Positions 18,363 through 27,115 of a stretch of DNA of 64,000 nt are shown in pieces. Under the pieces are notes generated by a model. The model had not been told where the DNA came from and did no database searches. It saw nothing but the letters and a program-made list of their open reading frames with translations. The stretch is from an uncultured Lachnospiraceae bacterium (lineage in GTDB: Bacteria > Bacillota > Clostridia > Lachnospirales > Lachnospiraceae): the NCBI GenBank assembly GCA_910584915.1, contig CAJUDM010000016.1, forward strand, positions 36,400 to 100,399, written 5' to 3'. The position numbers and the translations under genes were made by a program. Every line of letters begins with the position of its first letter. Positions within the stretch are counted from its first letter, which is position 1.

Positions 18363-19409
18363 TTAATTTAAAAATTCTCTGACAAAATCACTCATACTGC
18401 TTTCTGATAACATGGTGATAAACTGTTCCCCATCAGGATTCTGCACCATATGGATCCTTCCGATCTGAGAGAGCTTTGTCTCAAATGCATTTGCCCGGCC
18501 AATATCGAAATTCAAAATCCCCTTCATCTTCCGCCCGTATTCCTGCATAATGTATGTCTGCCTGAAAAAAATCTCCAGCTTTCCCGCACTTATCGCGTCC
18601 GGTTTTTCTATGATGATCACATGGTCCGCCGCTTCAAAAATTTTTACAGACTTTTCATCCAGGGAAGTCCCCATATCAATCAGAAGGAAATCAAACAACC
18701 CTGTTTTTAAAATGGAGTAGACAAGTTCCTCTATCTCCTCCGGATCCAGTTCATATATATCATTTGGAGTGTCAAAATGATTCAGGTAAAAAAGATTCTC
18801 ATTCCTGACCTGCATAAGTCCCTGTAACTTCACTCCGAAATTTACGTCGGTACCAAGACAGTTCAACATCTCCGATACTCCTTTTTCCCCCGTCTGAGGA
18901 AGGTAAAAAGCTTCGGACGCAACATCCTCCAGATTTAGATAAAATGTTTTATACCCCATCATTGCCAGTCTGGCAGCCGAAGCAAGTGCTATCGTTGTCT
19001 TTCCTGCTCCGCCTATCGGGGAATAAAAAGCAACCGCTTTTGACTTTTTCCGGTCTGACAAGATCTCTTTGTCGCCGCATTTATCCGCATATAGCTCCAA
19101 TATATTTTTATAGATCTTATGGATCCTCTGATATTTTTTTATTTTGGGAAAGTCTTTACATCCCGCCGGGACATCCCCCGTTCCATCCAACAACATGATT
19201 CCAAGAGATGTTTTTCCAAGCGGCACCTGTCCCTCATAGACGGAGGTATCAAAGAGAATCACGTCAAAACTTTTCTCCGATAATACCTTTTCAAGACTTT
19301 TCCTGTCTGTGTAAACGGAAATACTCAGGTCGTCGTAATCTTTCAATACATTTAACAGTCTGTCTAAGTATTCTTCGTTTTTATCTGCTATTGCCAGTTT
19401 GATGTTCAT
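18363..19409 (-). CDS. CpaE/TadZ-like MinD-family ATPase with receiver-like N-domain
   Basis: 348 residues. The N-terminal 110 residues have a response-regulator-like fold (IKLAIADKNEEYLDRLLNVL; FDVILFDT). The ATPase domain starts with YSPIGGAGKTT (about 129-139), a deviant Walker A in which the first Lys of KGGxGKT is replaced by Ile, followed by FLLIDMGTSLDEK (Walker B). CpaE/TadZ localises the Tad machine. It is the first gene of the Tad operon. A ribosome site AGGAGAACCGAA precedes the ATG. Confidence 0.88.
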   Translation of the reverse strand: MNIKLAIADKNEEYLDRLLNVLKDYDDLSISVYTDRKSLEKVLSEKSFDVILFDTSVYEGQVPLGKTSLGIMLLDGTGDVPAGCKDFPKIKKYQRIHKIYKNILELYADKCGDKEILSDRKKSKAVAFYSPIGGAGKTTIALASAARLAMMGYKTFYLNLEDVASEAFYLPQTGEKGVSEMLNCLGTDVNFGVKLQGLMQVRNENLFYLNHFDTPNDIYELDPEEIEELVYSILKTGLFDFLLIDMGTSLDEKSVKIFEAADHVIIIEKPDAISAGKLEIFFRQTYIMQEYGRKMKGILNFDIGRANAFETKLSQIGRIHMVQNPDGEQFITMLSESSMSDFVREFLN

Positions 19410-19568
19410 TTCGGTTCTCCTGTAATATTTATGGAAATTATTTTTATATCTTAAATTCTAGTAGAAATTCTCCAAATAATCAGACTCTACAATCGCTTCA
19501 TTTTCATATGATTTCAACACAAAACTAATCTAGTCAATTGTTTTATTATTTATTAATATATTTTTTTA

Positions 19569-20642
19569 TTATCTCCATATCCCCATTGTAGCAACATCTG
19601 TTAATGCATTATCATGAAATACCAAGAATAAATACCACCCCTCTTCAGCAAAGTATATAGATATCTCCGGATATGCACCTGAACAACTCATATAGCCATA
19701 TTGAGATTCAAACTCAAAAAATGCGTCTTCTCCATCCTTTTTATTTTCTTCTATAATTTGAACTATCTGCTTAATTCCCAAAATATCGAAAGTCTCTTCA
19801 TAAGACATACCTGGAAGCACTTTTCCTTCAAACAAAGGATATTCATTTATCGAAAATTCACCATTACAATCGTTAACACTAATTGTCAATGTCCCATCAT
19901 CATATTTTTCGTAGTGAATAACTTCCCATCCATGTCTTTCACTCATATAATAGTCAAGAATGACAACTTCCGCTGCCTCCCATTCTTGTCTCCCATAGTA
20001 CCATCCCGTATTCTCCCATATATTATCTACATTCGGCATTATAGCCGCTGCAGCTTTCTCAATATCATCTATATGATCCCCATCCATAACACTATACCCC
20101 GCCAACGTAAAATCCTCCGACGAGAAGCCCAGTTCATAATAAGGAAGTTCCCCCTCTCCCAGTTCATCCCCCTCCAACATATTATCTTCTCCCGCTGTGC
20201 TGTCCTCTATCTCCACGCTTTCAGCTTCCGCCATACTGCCCCGCAGCTCGTCCAGCCTTTGCCGGATTACCTCACTCGCTGTCAGTTCATATCCCTGCTC
20301 CAATACAGCGATCGCCATCTCCATATCATCCAGTCCAACACAGGCTTCCGCTTTGCCAAGATATGCATCTACATTCATTGGTTCAATCTCTATCACTTTA
20401 TCAAATTCAACGATCGCCTGCTCATAATCTTCCTCCAGCAGATACTTCTGCCCCAGATCAAACGCCCTTGCCAGGCGGTTTCCGCGTGTATTGTAAATAC
20501 AAACTCCTGCAATGACCGCTATGACAACAATCCCCACGATAACAGCAATCACAGCCATTATCTGCTTTGTATTCTTAATTGCATTTTTACTTATCTTCTT
20601 TTCCTCTATATTATCCAAAACTTTTTCCTGTTCATTTTCCAT
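19569..20642 (-). CDS. TM/TPR protein, paralog of the zinc-ribbon/TPR family
   Basis: 357 residues. It lacks the zinc ribbon but has the same layout otherwise: charged N-terminus, one membrane segment (AVIAVIVGIVVIAVIAGVCI), TPR units (FDLGQKYLLEEDYEQAIVEF, VIEIEPMNVDAYLGKAEA), an acidic linker, and the C-terminal domain beginning ELGFSSEDFTLAGYSVMDGD seen in the gene at 674-1834. It lies just upstream of the Tad operon on the same strand, 159 bp before cpaE. An accessory envelope role is plausible; function is unknown. Confidence 0.85.
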   Translation of the reverse strand: MENEQEKVLDNIEEKKISKNAIKNTKQIMAVIAVIVGIVVIAVIAGVCIYNTRGNRLARAFDLGQKYLLEEDYEQAIVEFDKVIEIEPMNVDAYLGKAEACVGLDDMEMAIAVLEQGYELTASEVIRQRLDELRGSMAEAESVEIEDSTAGEDNMLEGDELGEGELPYYELGFSSEDFTLAGYSVMDGDHIDDIEKAAAAIMPNVDNIWENTGWYYGRQEWEAAEVVILDYYMSERHGWEVIHYEKYDDGTLTISVNDCNGEFSINEYPLFEGKVLPGMSYEETFDILGIKQIVQIIEENKKDGEDAFFEFESQYGYMSCSGAYPEISIYFAEEGWYLFLVFHDNALTDVATMGIWR

Positions 20643-20781
20643 CTCTTATGTTCCTTTTGCCCCTCATTTATCCTGCAATGATCTTGCCGCAATAGTTCTG
20701 CCACTGTATATAAATATCTGATATCCAATTTTTCCGTCACACATATGATACCATCCATATTAATCTATTTCAAGTAATTTT

Positions 20782-20845
20782 ATCGCTATTAGCGATTTTT
20801 ATAATCTTTGTGATTATTTTAATAACTTTGTGAATACTTTAAAAT
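20782..20845. promoter_or_regulatory. Candidate operator region of the XRE regulator
   Basis: A 15-bp palindrome ATCGCTATTAGCGAT (20782-20796) is followed by a second palindrome ATAATCTTTGTGATTAT (20801-20817) and a related half-site AACTTTGTGAATAC. The sites lie directly upstream of the XRE gene start in a very AT-rich stretch. Autoregulation by the XRE protein is inferred; no footprint can be read from sequence. Confidence 0.45.
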
Positions 20846-20873
20846 AAGCTATAAAAACGTGGAGGATTTTATT

Positions 20874-21218
20874 TTGACAAATACTAAGACGGAAATTGGC
20901 AGACGCATCCGCAATTTCAGAATCGCCAACAATCTGACGCAGGCACAATTAGCTGAAAGTCTGGATATTTCTACCAATTTTGTTTCCGAGGTGGAGACCG
21001 GGAAGAAGAACATCTCCCTGGAGATTTTATACCGTATATGCCAATCCTATAATCTTTCCGCAGACTACATCCTTTTTGGAAAAGACCATTCCTGTTCCTC
21101 TCAGCACACACTGTCTGAGTTTTTGTTTTCGTTGCCCGCCGACGATATTCCGACGATCATAGAATATCTGGAGGCTTCCATGAAATTAAAGAAACTGGAG
21201 GAAGAAAAAGCTCTGTAA
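20874..21218 (+). CDS. XRE-family HTH transcriptional regulator
   Basis: 114 residues. The HTH_3 domain spans about 5-65: IGRRIRNFRIANNLTQAQLA, then ISTNFVSEVETGKKNISLEI as turn and recognition helix. A C-terminal helical tail (about 75-114) may dimerise. Start choice: GGAGG at 20861-20865 is eight bases before a TTG at 20874; the in-frame GTG at 20859 overlaps that ribosome site and is unlikely. It stands alone, divergent from the TPR gene at 19569-20642. Confidence 0.88.
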   Translation: MTNTKTEIGRRIRNFRIANNLTQAQLAESLDISTNFVSEVETGKKNISLEILYRICQSYNLSADYILFGKDHSCSSQHTLSEFLFSLPADDIPTIIEYLEASMKLKKLEEEKAL

Positions 21219-21391
21219 AATTACTTGCCATATCATCTTTATTCTGTTACACTGAATCTGTGAAAACCATTCGGACAAGCATTCTGCCATGTCCCGTATA
21301 TCCGGCATTTCGCCACAGCTCTTCGCTGACTTTTCACAAACTGTAATTCGTACTCACGACAAACACAAACCAAAGAAAGGATGAAACTTTT

Positions 21392-22345
21392 ATGCCAGAA
21401 CAAACTTTACAGTCGTTACCCGGCGATAAGCTGTGGGATGAGATCCTGAAAGCCATCGTCTACGTCATGCCGAACCAATTATTTCCGCTCATCAAAGAAG
21501 TCTATGGAAAGGATTACCCGCCGGACACCCCGATCAGGCTTCTTAGCACAGAACATTCTACCTATTTGGATCAGGAAAACATTGCTCCATCCTCCAATCT
21601 GATGGATATCTCCCTTTTGGTCGCGGATACTGCCTACTATCACATTGAATGCCAGATGAAAAACGACAAACTGATGGTCATACGCATGATCTCCTACGAC
21701 TTGCATTATGCCATAGAACACTGTATGTCCAGGGATGCGTTAAATGATGAACTCATCATCCGCTTTCCCCATTCCGTTGTACTCTATCCTGACAAGAACC
21801 GGGATCTCCCAGACAAACTGCGCTGCCGGGTTATCTTTCAGGATGACAGTGAACATATCTACCAGATTCCTGCCGTCAGGATCCAGTCCTACTCCCTGGA
21901 GGAAATTCACGATAAGCATCTGAACCTGTTCATTCCATACCTGCTCTTGCGTTTAAAGCCTCGCATCCATTCAAAAACCCATCCTCTCACCAAAAAAGAA
22001 TTGACAAGATTTTTGAACAGGATTATACTCATATTACAAGAAGATTTTACCAATGGATATTTAACTAGGCAGGAATGCAGCGATTATATCAATCTCCTTG
22101 TCCACGCCTCCAGGCATGTTTTTTATCATCGCCCGGAATATCACAGGAAGGTGCAGAGTATGACAAAACCGTTGATTTATCTCCCAAGTATGCAGATCAT
22201 GGATTTGAAGGCAAGCCTCGCCGAGAAGGACTCTCAGCTCACAGCAAGCAAGATTGCTTTGGCTGAAAGAGATTCTGCTTTGGCTGAAAAAGACTGCGAA
22301 ATCGCCTCTCTCCGCGCAAAACTCACCGCTTTAACCTGCACTTAA
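21392..22345 (+). CDS. Rpn/PD-(D/E)XK nuclease-like protein
   Basis: 317 residues. The pattern NLMDISLLVADTAYYHIECQ (Asp about 71, then ExQ) fits the PD-(D/E)XK core of Rpn-type recombination-promoting nucleases, often annotated as nuclease-family transposase. The C-terminal 45 residues are heptad-like direct repeats (SLAEKDSQLTASK, ALAERDSALAEKD), typical of the variable coiled tails in this family. AAAGGA lies about ten bases before the ATG. No terminal inverted repeats are visible, so I do not call it a mobile element. The role is DNA-related but unproven. Confidence 0.78.
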   Translation: MPEQTLQSLPGDKLWDEILKAIVYVMPNQLFPLIKEVYGKDYPPDTPIRLLSTEHSTYLDQENIAPSSNLMDISLLVADTAYYHIECQMKNDKLMVIRMISYDLHYAIEHCMSRDALNDELIIRFPHSVVLYPDKNRDLPDKLRCRVIFQDDSEHIYQIPAVRIQSYSLEEIHDKHLNLFIPYLLLRLKPRIHSKTHPLTKKELTRFLNRIILILQEDFTNGYLTRQECSDYINLLVHASRHVFYHRPEYHRKVQSMTKPLIYLPSMQIMDLKASLAEKDSQLTASKIALAERDSALAEKDCEIASLRAKLTALTCT

Positions 22346-22351
22346 CTTCTT

Positions 22352-22398
22352 AAAAGCCAGTAATTTCCATCCACACACTGAAAATCACCGGCTTTTCA
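22352..22398 (+). terminator. Rho-independent terminator after the Rpn-like gene
   Basis: AAAAGCC at 22352-22358 pairs with GGCTTTT at 22390-22396, with further pairs inside (AGTAATTT against AAATCACC). The right arm ends in TTTT. It lies 7 bp after the stop codon. Confidence 0.6.
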
Positions 22399-22436
22399 TC
22401 CTGATTCTAATTTATATAATCGCTTTTCCGTCTCCT

Positions 22437-22625
22437 CTACCTCACCACGCATATCATAACCGGTTTTGACACTGACTCATCATTCGATATCAACTGCATT
22501 TTCCCAGTATTCGCCGTGTATTTTATGATTGCCAGGTTATCAGAATACTGATTGGCAACGACTATTGTCTCCCCATAAACCTCAAAATCTCTCGGTCCTC
22601 TGCCGTCATCGGAACAGATATCCCC
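22437..22625 (-). pseudogene. Remnant of a lactonase-family (6-phosphogluconolactonase-like) gene, C-terminal end
   Basis: About 62 codons on the minus strand encode GPRDFEVYG, ETIVVANQYSDNLAIIKY and TGKMQLIS followed by PVMICVVR and a stop. The PRDF / VVANQ-S-N / TG.L / P-VC pattern is the C-terminal blade of beta-propeller lactonases (PF10282 family from memory). Upstream, the frame no longer resembles the family and no full-length copy is present, so this is a decayed fragment. The match is by motif recall, not alignment. Confidence 0.5.
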
Positions 22626-22790
22626 TTTTTCCAGCAGCCTGTCCTGCCGCCGCTCCGGGATTGTCCTGCAACCCGCATGCTGCTTATGCTCAGCACATAC
22701 CGTCTGTCTCCCATAGGAATCCAGGCGAAACATGCTTCATTCTCCGGTTAACTGCATTTCCGTACTAAAGAGGAACATATCAATCCATAT

Positions 22791-24281
22791 TCACCCTCCA
22801 AAAAACAGCCGCATCCTCCCGTCCAACGCCAGCTTCGACCCCCATATACTGAGGCATGCCACCCCCGCAATATACACCCCCAGAAGCACTTTGCCTCTCA
22901 TTCCTCCCTGACCGTCTCCAATCTGCCCATTCCAACAGATCTGCAGATTCCGCAGACATACGATCAGGATCGCCACCGAACAGTACAGGGAAGTCCTCTC
23001 CCCCGACGCATATATCGTAGGGCTGAATCCCATCATAACCCGTGAGGACAGCCCGGTCCCCAGGACAGTCAGTTCCAGTAAAGTCTCAAAACTCTTTCCA
23101 TGCAGAAACCATATCGTCATCCCGACACAGAACAGCAGCCCCAGATACACTCCCGCCTGCAAAAACACCATCTTCCACGGATAGGATATCCACCCCAGGT
23201 AGTCGAAAGCGCCGGCCCCCGTGGGCAGGCAGCGGTTCCTCCCGAACAGCCCCGCGATATGTCCTCCCCTCGCGAATCCCCCGGCTGCTATCCGGGCGTT
23301 AGCAAACTGCCCCACCCCCCAGTAAAAAGCAAACGGTATCACAGCGCTGACAGCCATGGCGGAAAACCTCTGTTCCTTCCTTTTCTGCCATACCCCCGCA
23401 AACAAAATCCCCGTCAACAGGGCGAACAGATAATTGGTCCTCTCGCTTCCCCCCGCTGAAGCATAATAATTGACGCTGTCTATAAAACCCATCAACAGCT
23501 TCTGAAACAGGCTCAGTCTGTCATATCCCGGAAACCAGCGCTCCACCTCCGCCGCATACCGGTATACGTTTCCCGGTGCTGTCAGGATAAACACGATCGA
23601 TACCGCAATAAAAAGCAGAAGGACAACGTAAAACGGCGCGGGTTTCCTGCCTGCCCAGAGCAGATATATCCCGAACAGCAGATAAACTCCCAAAAGTACC
23701 GCCGCCCCCTGTTCCGTATTTGCCGAGACAATGATACAGGCAGGACAGACAGGATACTCCCACGGCGGGCATTTCTCGTTCCTGATCCAGTGCTTCAGAG
23801 GGCGCATCGCCACAAGCCCAAATGTCAGCGGCCACAGATAGTTGAGCGTGGTCGCGATCCAGCCTGCATCGCACAGGGAAAGTACAGGCAGGCACCACAG
23901 CATCAAAAAGAAAGCGGCATGCGACAAAATCTCTGTCTTTGATCCCTTATTCTCCCGCCCGAATAGATCCGCCGTGATCCATACAAGCAGCAATATCATC
24001 AGGATATTACAGGACTTCCATACCCACTGCGGCGCCGCCGAAAACAATCTCACTCCCGCTTCGATGATCACCCGGGAGGACCATTTTCTGTACCGGAAAG
24101 CGAGAAATTCTCCCATCGGCATGGATTCTCCCGCAAAAGCGGCATCATCTCCCCATCCTGTCCGCAGGAACAGATGCAGCGGCAACAGTATGACAAAAAA
24201 GCTTCCCATAGCTTTATCTATCCTGCCGTTTTGCATACCATCTGCCCCCGCCGGCTCCGTTTTACTTCTTCCTGCCTTCAT
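22791..24281 (-). CDS. Polytopic membrane protein, DUF6056-like
   Basis: 496 residues with about 11-12 hydrophobic segments. Features are an N-terminal basic region, GWGDDAAFAGE in the first outer loop (an Asp-Asp pair as in GT-C type glycosyltransferase folds), WITADLFGRE, and a large central loop SERTNYLFALLTG. The layout resembles the DUF6056 family of putative GT-C-like membrane proteins (from memory). There is no obvious operon partner. The start at 24281 is followed by an alternative ATG at 24236 with a stronger purine tract. Substrate is unknown. Confidence 0.72.
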   Translation of the reverse strand: MKAGRSKTEPAGADGMQNGRIDKAMGSFFVILLPLHLFLRTGWGDDAAFAGESMPMGEFLAFRYRKWSSRVIIEAGVRLFSAAPQWVWKSCNILMILLLVWITADLFGRENKGSKTEILSHAAFFLMLWCLPVLSLCDAGWIATTLNYLWPLTFGLVAMRPLKHWIRNEKCPPWEYPVCPACIIVSANTEQGAAVLLGVYLLFGIYLLWAGRKPAPFYVVLLLFIAVSIVFILTAPGNVYRYAAEVERWFPGYDRLSLFQKLLMGFIDSVNYYASAGGSERTNYLFALLTGILFAGVWQKRKEQRFSAMAVSAVIPFAFYWGVGQFANARIAAGGFARGGHIAGLFGRNRCLPTGAGAFDYLGWISYPWKMVFLQAGVYLGLLFCVGMTIWFLHGKSFETLLELTVLGTGLSSRVMMGFSPTIYASGERTSLYCSVAILIVCLRNLQICWNGQIGDGQGGMRGKVLLGVYIAGVACLSIWGSKLALDGRMRLFFGG

Positions 24282-24460
24282 GCTTTTTCCCAGCTCTCCT
24301 CCGCGTCCGTTCCCGCATATTCACCTTTCCCTCTTACATTTCCCCGCATTTCCCATTTATATTCTCCCCGAAAAAGAAATTGACAGCATATCCGCATCGG
24401 ATTTAAAGTAGTAGTAACCGTTGACAGTAAGATATATCAGAAAAGGAAGGCGAAACTCCC

Positions 24461-25642
24461 ATGCAATACAGAAAAAACAGATCCGGCGAAGACATCTCCC
24501 TCTTAGGCTACGGCTGCATGCGTTTTACCAGAAAGGGAAACAGTATAGATATCGATAAGGCGGAACAGGAAGTGCGCCTGGCATTGGAAGGCGGCGTGAA
24601 CTACTTTGATACAGCCTATATTTATCCCGGAAATGAGGCTGCCGTCGGCGAGATCTTCCGGCGTATCGGCTGCCGGAATCAGATTCAGATTGCCACCAAG
24701 CTCCCCCACTATCTGATCAAATCCATGGACGGCATCGAAAAAATGTTTGAAGAGCAGCTCCGGCGTCTTCAGACGGACTATATCGACTATTACCTGATGC
24801 ACATGCTGACCGATGTGGAAACCTGGGAAAAACTGAAAAAACTTGGAATTGAGCAATGGATCGATGACAAGAAAAAGACGGGGAAGATCCGCCATATCGG
24901 CTTTTCCTATCACGGCCATACGGATATGTTCTGCCGGCTGATCGATGCTTACGACTGGGATTTCACCCAGATCCAGTACAACTACATGGATGAACATTCC
25001 CAGGCCGGAAGGCGGGGACTGCAGTACGCCGCAGGAAAGGGCATCCCCGTCATCATCATGGAAGGGCTCAGGGGCGGAAAACTGGTTGATCTGCTGCCCG
25101 CAAACGCGCGGAAACTGATCGAAACACATGATCCCGGACGCAGCGCCGCAGAGTGGGCGTTTCGATGGCTCTACAGCCAGCCGGAAGTGACCTGCGTATT
25201 ATCCGGTATGAATTCCGGAGAAATGGTCAGTGAAAACCTGCGTATCGCTGATGAGACAAAGGCGGGAGATTTTACAAAAGAAGATTTTGAATTTATTGCA
25301 TCAGTCAAAAGCGAGATCCAGAAGACCGTAAAAGTGGGCTGCACGGGCTGCGGCTACTGCATGCCCTGTCCTCAGGGCATCGATATCCCCGAAACCTTCC
25401 GCTGCTACAATAACTATTACGCGGAAGGAAAAAGCGCCGCCAGAAAAGAATATATGCAGTGCACCATTTTCAGAAAGCGTCCAAGCAATGCCTCCGGCTG
25501 CATTTCCTGCGGCAAATGTGAAGCCCACTGCCCCCAGCATATTCCCATAAGAAAAGAGTTGAAAGAAGCAGCCGACAAACTTGAGGATATCAGATTCTCC
25601 CTTGCCAAAAAAGCCATCAGCCTCTTTAAACTCTGGGGATAA
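24461..25642 (+). CDS. Aldo/keto reductase with C-terminal 4Fe-4S ferredoxin domain
   Basis: 393 residues. The AKR barrel (about 1-280) has the catalytic tetrad in place: YFDTAYIYPGNE (Asp, Tyr), IATKLPHYL (Lys) and YLMHMLTD (His). The C-terminal domain has CTGCGYCMPCPQGIDIP and CISCGKCEAHCPQHIP, giving ligands for 4Fe-4S clusters. Such fused oxidoreductases are common in gut Clostridia and couple substrate reduction to ferredoxin-type electron flow; the substrate cannot be deduced. AAAAGGAAGG precedes the ATG. It is monocistronic. Confidence 0.93.
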   Translation: MQYRKNRSGEDISLLGYGCMRFTRKGNSIDIDKAEQEVRLALEGGVNYFDTAYIYPGNEAAVGEIFRRIGCRNQIQIATKLPHYLIKSMDGIEKMFEEQLRRLQTDYIDYYLMHMLTDVETWEKLKKLGIEQWIDDKKKTGKIRHIGFSYHGHTDMFCRLIDAYDWDFTQIQYNYMDEHSQAGRRGLQYAAGKGIPVIIMEGLRGGKLVDLLPANARKLIETHDPGRSAAEWAFRWLYSQPEVTCVLSGMNSGEMVSENLRIADETKAGDFTKEDFEFIASVKSEIQKTVKVGCTGCGYCMPCPQGIDIPETFRCYNNYYAEGKSAARKEYMQCTIFRKRPSNASGCISCGKCEAHCPQHIPIRKELKEAADKLEDIRFSLAKKAISLFKLWG

Positions 25643-25848
25643 CAACACGCACACGCTTCACACATGGGATCATCTGTCAAGCCGGAAAGATTCATTCCCC
25701 GTCCGCGCCGGACACCGTCAGCCTCTGCCGGCAGTCTTCCTCCGGGCGTCCATATTCAATCAGGCAGGGAAGGGCCGTCTTGCCCTGCCCACCGCGCGAA
25801 CCTGTGTGCCGCTCTGACGGCATATTTCCTCTGCACAGGCCTGCGCAT

Positions 25849-25877
25849 AAAAAGGACCGGGCATCACTCCCGGTCCT
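25849..25877 (-). terminator. Terminator at the end of the NYN-LOTUS gene
   Basis: Stem AGGACCGGG (25853-25861) pairs with CCCGGTCCT (25869-25877) around a 7-base loop. On the minus strand the stem is followed by TTTTTA. The stop codon of the NYN gene lies within the hairpin. Confidence 0.75.
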
Positions 25878-26808
25878 CATCCTCTTCTCTCTGTAAAAGC
25901 ACACTGTTATTATTGACCTCCAGGCCCCGGATCCTGCGCAGGAAACTGGATATCCTGCTGTAGCCGTAGGATTTCAGTTCAAAATTCGGATGACGTTTTC
26001 CGATCTCGTCATTGATAATGGACAGATTGTCGATCGTACCGCCGTTCTCCCGTATCATCTCCTTGATCTCTGTCTCAAGGCTGGTCTGGGAGACCTTCTC
26101 CTGTTCTTTCAGATAAGTCTTCTTTTTCTCCCTCACCACCTGATACTGCGGCATCTCCTCTTTTACAAATACACTGAGTTTTGCGTAGCCGTAATTTCGC
26201 ACATCAAAATCCGTGTACCTTTCGCTGATGCGCTGTCCCACATACCCCAGATCCAACGCCTTGCCGCCGTTTTCCGTAAACAGCGCCGCAATGGCTTTTT
26301 TCACAGCCTCTATGCTGGTCACGTTCTCCAGCGCATTATGGTCAAACTGATCCTCCTCGTTTTTGTCATCGATCAGGTTCAGATAGACAAACTTATTACA
26401 GGAACGGGTCAATGCCGCCGGCGTCTTGGATTCCCCCATTCCCAGCACATACTTTTTCTCCTCCCGGAGCCGCATGGCAAGCCTTGTGAAATCGCTGTCG
26501 CTTGTCACAAGACAGAACCCGTCCACCTTATCCTTGTATAACAGATCCATCGCATCGATGACCATCGCCATATCCGTCGCATTCTTTCCGGTGGTATAAG
26601 AGAACTGCTGGATCGGTATAATAGAATACTCGAGAAGCACCTTCTCAGACCAGCCGTTTCCTTTGGACCAGTTTCCGTATATCCTTCTGCAGGAGGCGAA
26701 ACCGTATTTCTCCAGTTCATCAAAAATCGTAGACGCATATTTCGAACTGATATTATCCGAATCTATCAGTACGGCAAACTCCAGCTTGTTTAGAATCAAA
26801 TCTTCCAT
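25864..26808 (-). CDS. NYN-domain (LabA/DUF88-like) ribonuclease with two OST-HTH/LOTUS domains
   Basis: 314 residues. The N-terminal NYN domain of the PIN-like nuclease fold has its acidic residues in place: LIDSDNIS (D16, D18), NATDMAMVIDAMDLL (D79, D85) and VTSDSDFTRLA (D104, D106). Two LOTUS/OST-HTH modules follow, at about 160-235 (YVGQRISERYTDFDVRNYGY) and 250-310 (INDEIGKRHPNFELKSYGYS), each with the family YGY/F-x-KL/RISSF signature. LOTUS domains bind RNA, including G-quadruplex RNA, so an RNA-targeting nuclease is likely. It is monocistronic with its own promoter. Confidence 0.9.
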   Translation of the reverse strand: MEDLILNKLEFAVLIDSDNISSKYASTIFDELEKYGFASCRRIYGNWSKGNGWSEKVLLEYSIIPIQQFSYTTGKNATDMAMVIDAMDLLYKDKVDGFCLVTSDSDFTRLAMRLREEKKYVLGMGESKTPAALTRSCNKFVYLNLIDDKNEEDQFDHNALENVTSIEAVKKAIAALFTENGGKALDLGYVGQRISERYTDFDVRNYGYAKLSVFVKEEMPQYQVVREKKKTYLKEQEKVSQTSLETEIKEMIRENGGTIDNLSIINDEIGKRHPNFELKSYGYSRISSFLRRIRGLEVNNNSVLLQREEDEDRE

Positions 26809-27115
26809 AAGGCTCTCCCTCTCTTTTTCCTGTATCTCCTGACCGGTATCCGTTCATGTACCCGGTAAGTATCCCCGCCGAAAACGGCTGCGCCCGCCTC
26901 CCGAAAAAAGACGGCATTCTGTGACGGTTACATTATAACAAGATAAAATTTTTTATGCAAGGATTATATCTCTCAGTGTCACAGTTTCAGTAACAGGTTC
27001 AACCACATAACTTAACTGGAAAAACTGTTAACTTTATGGTATGATGGGTATAATTTTGACAGGGACGATATCTGTTTTAGTCCTTCCTCTTACTAAACAG
27101 CGAAACGAGGCAATT
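26809..27115. other. Intergenic region between divergent NYN and SGNH-like genes
   Basis: 307 bp. It contains the minus-strand sigma-A promoter of the NYN gene (26932-26960) and a weaker plus-strand candidate with TATGAT at 27040-27045 before the SGNH-like gene. The frame of the SGNH-like gene is open from 27041 but lacks a ribosome site there. Nothing else is seen. Confidence 0.6.
26932..26960 (-). promoter_or_regulatory. Sigma-A promoter for the NYN-LOTUS gene
   Basis: On the minus strand TTGCAT (26955-26960) and TATAAT (26932-26937) are separated by exactly 17 bp. The transcript would have a leader of about 115 nt. Confidence 0.75.

Noticed and set aside
21392..22345. Insertion sequence with a transposase
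   Set aside because: The gene is Rpn/PD-(D/E)XK-like, but no terminal inverted repeats or target duplications are visible around it.
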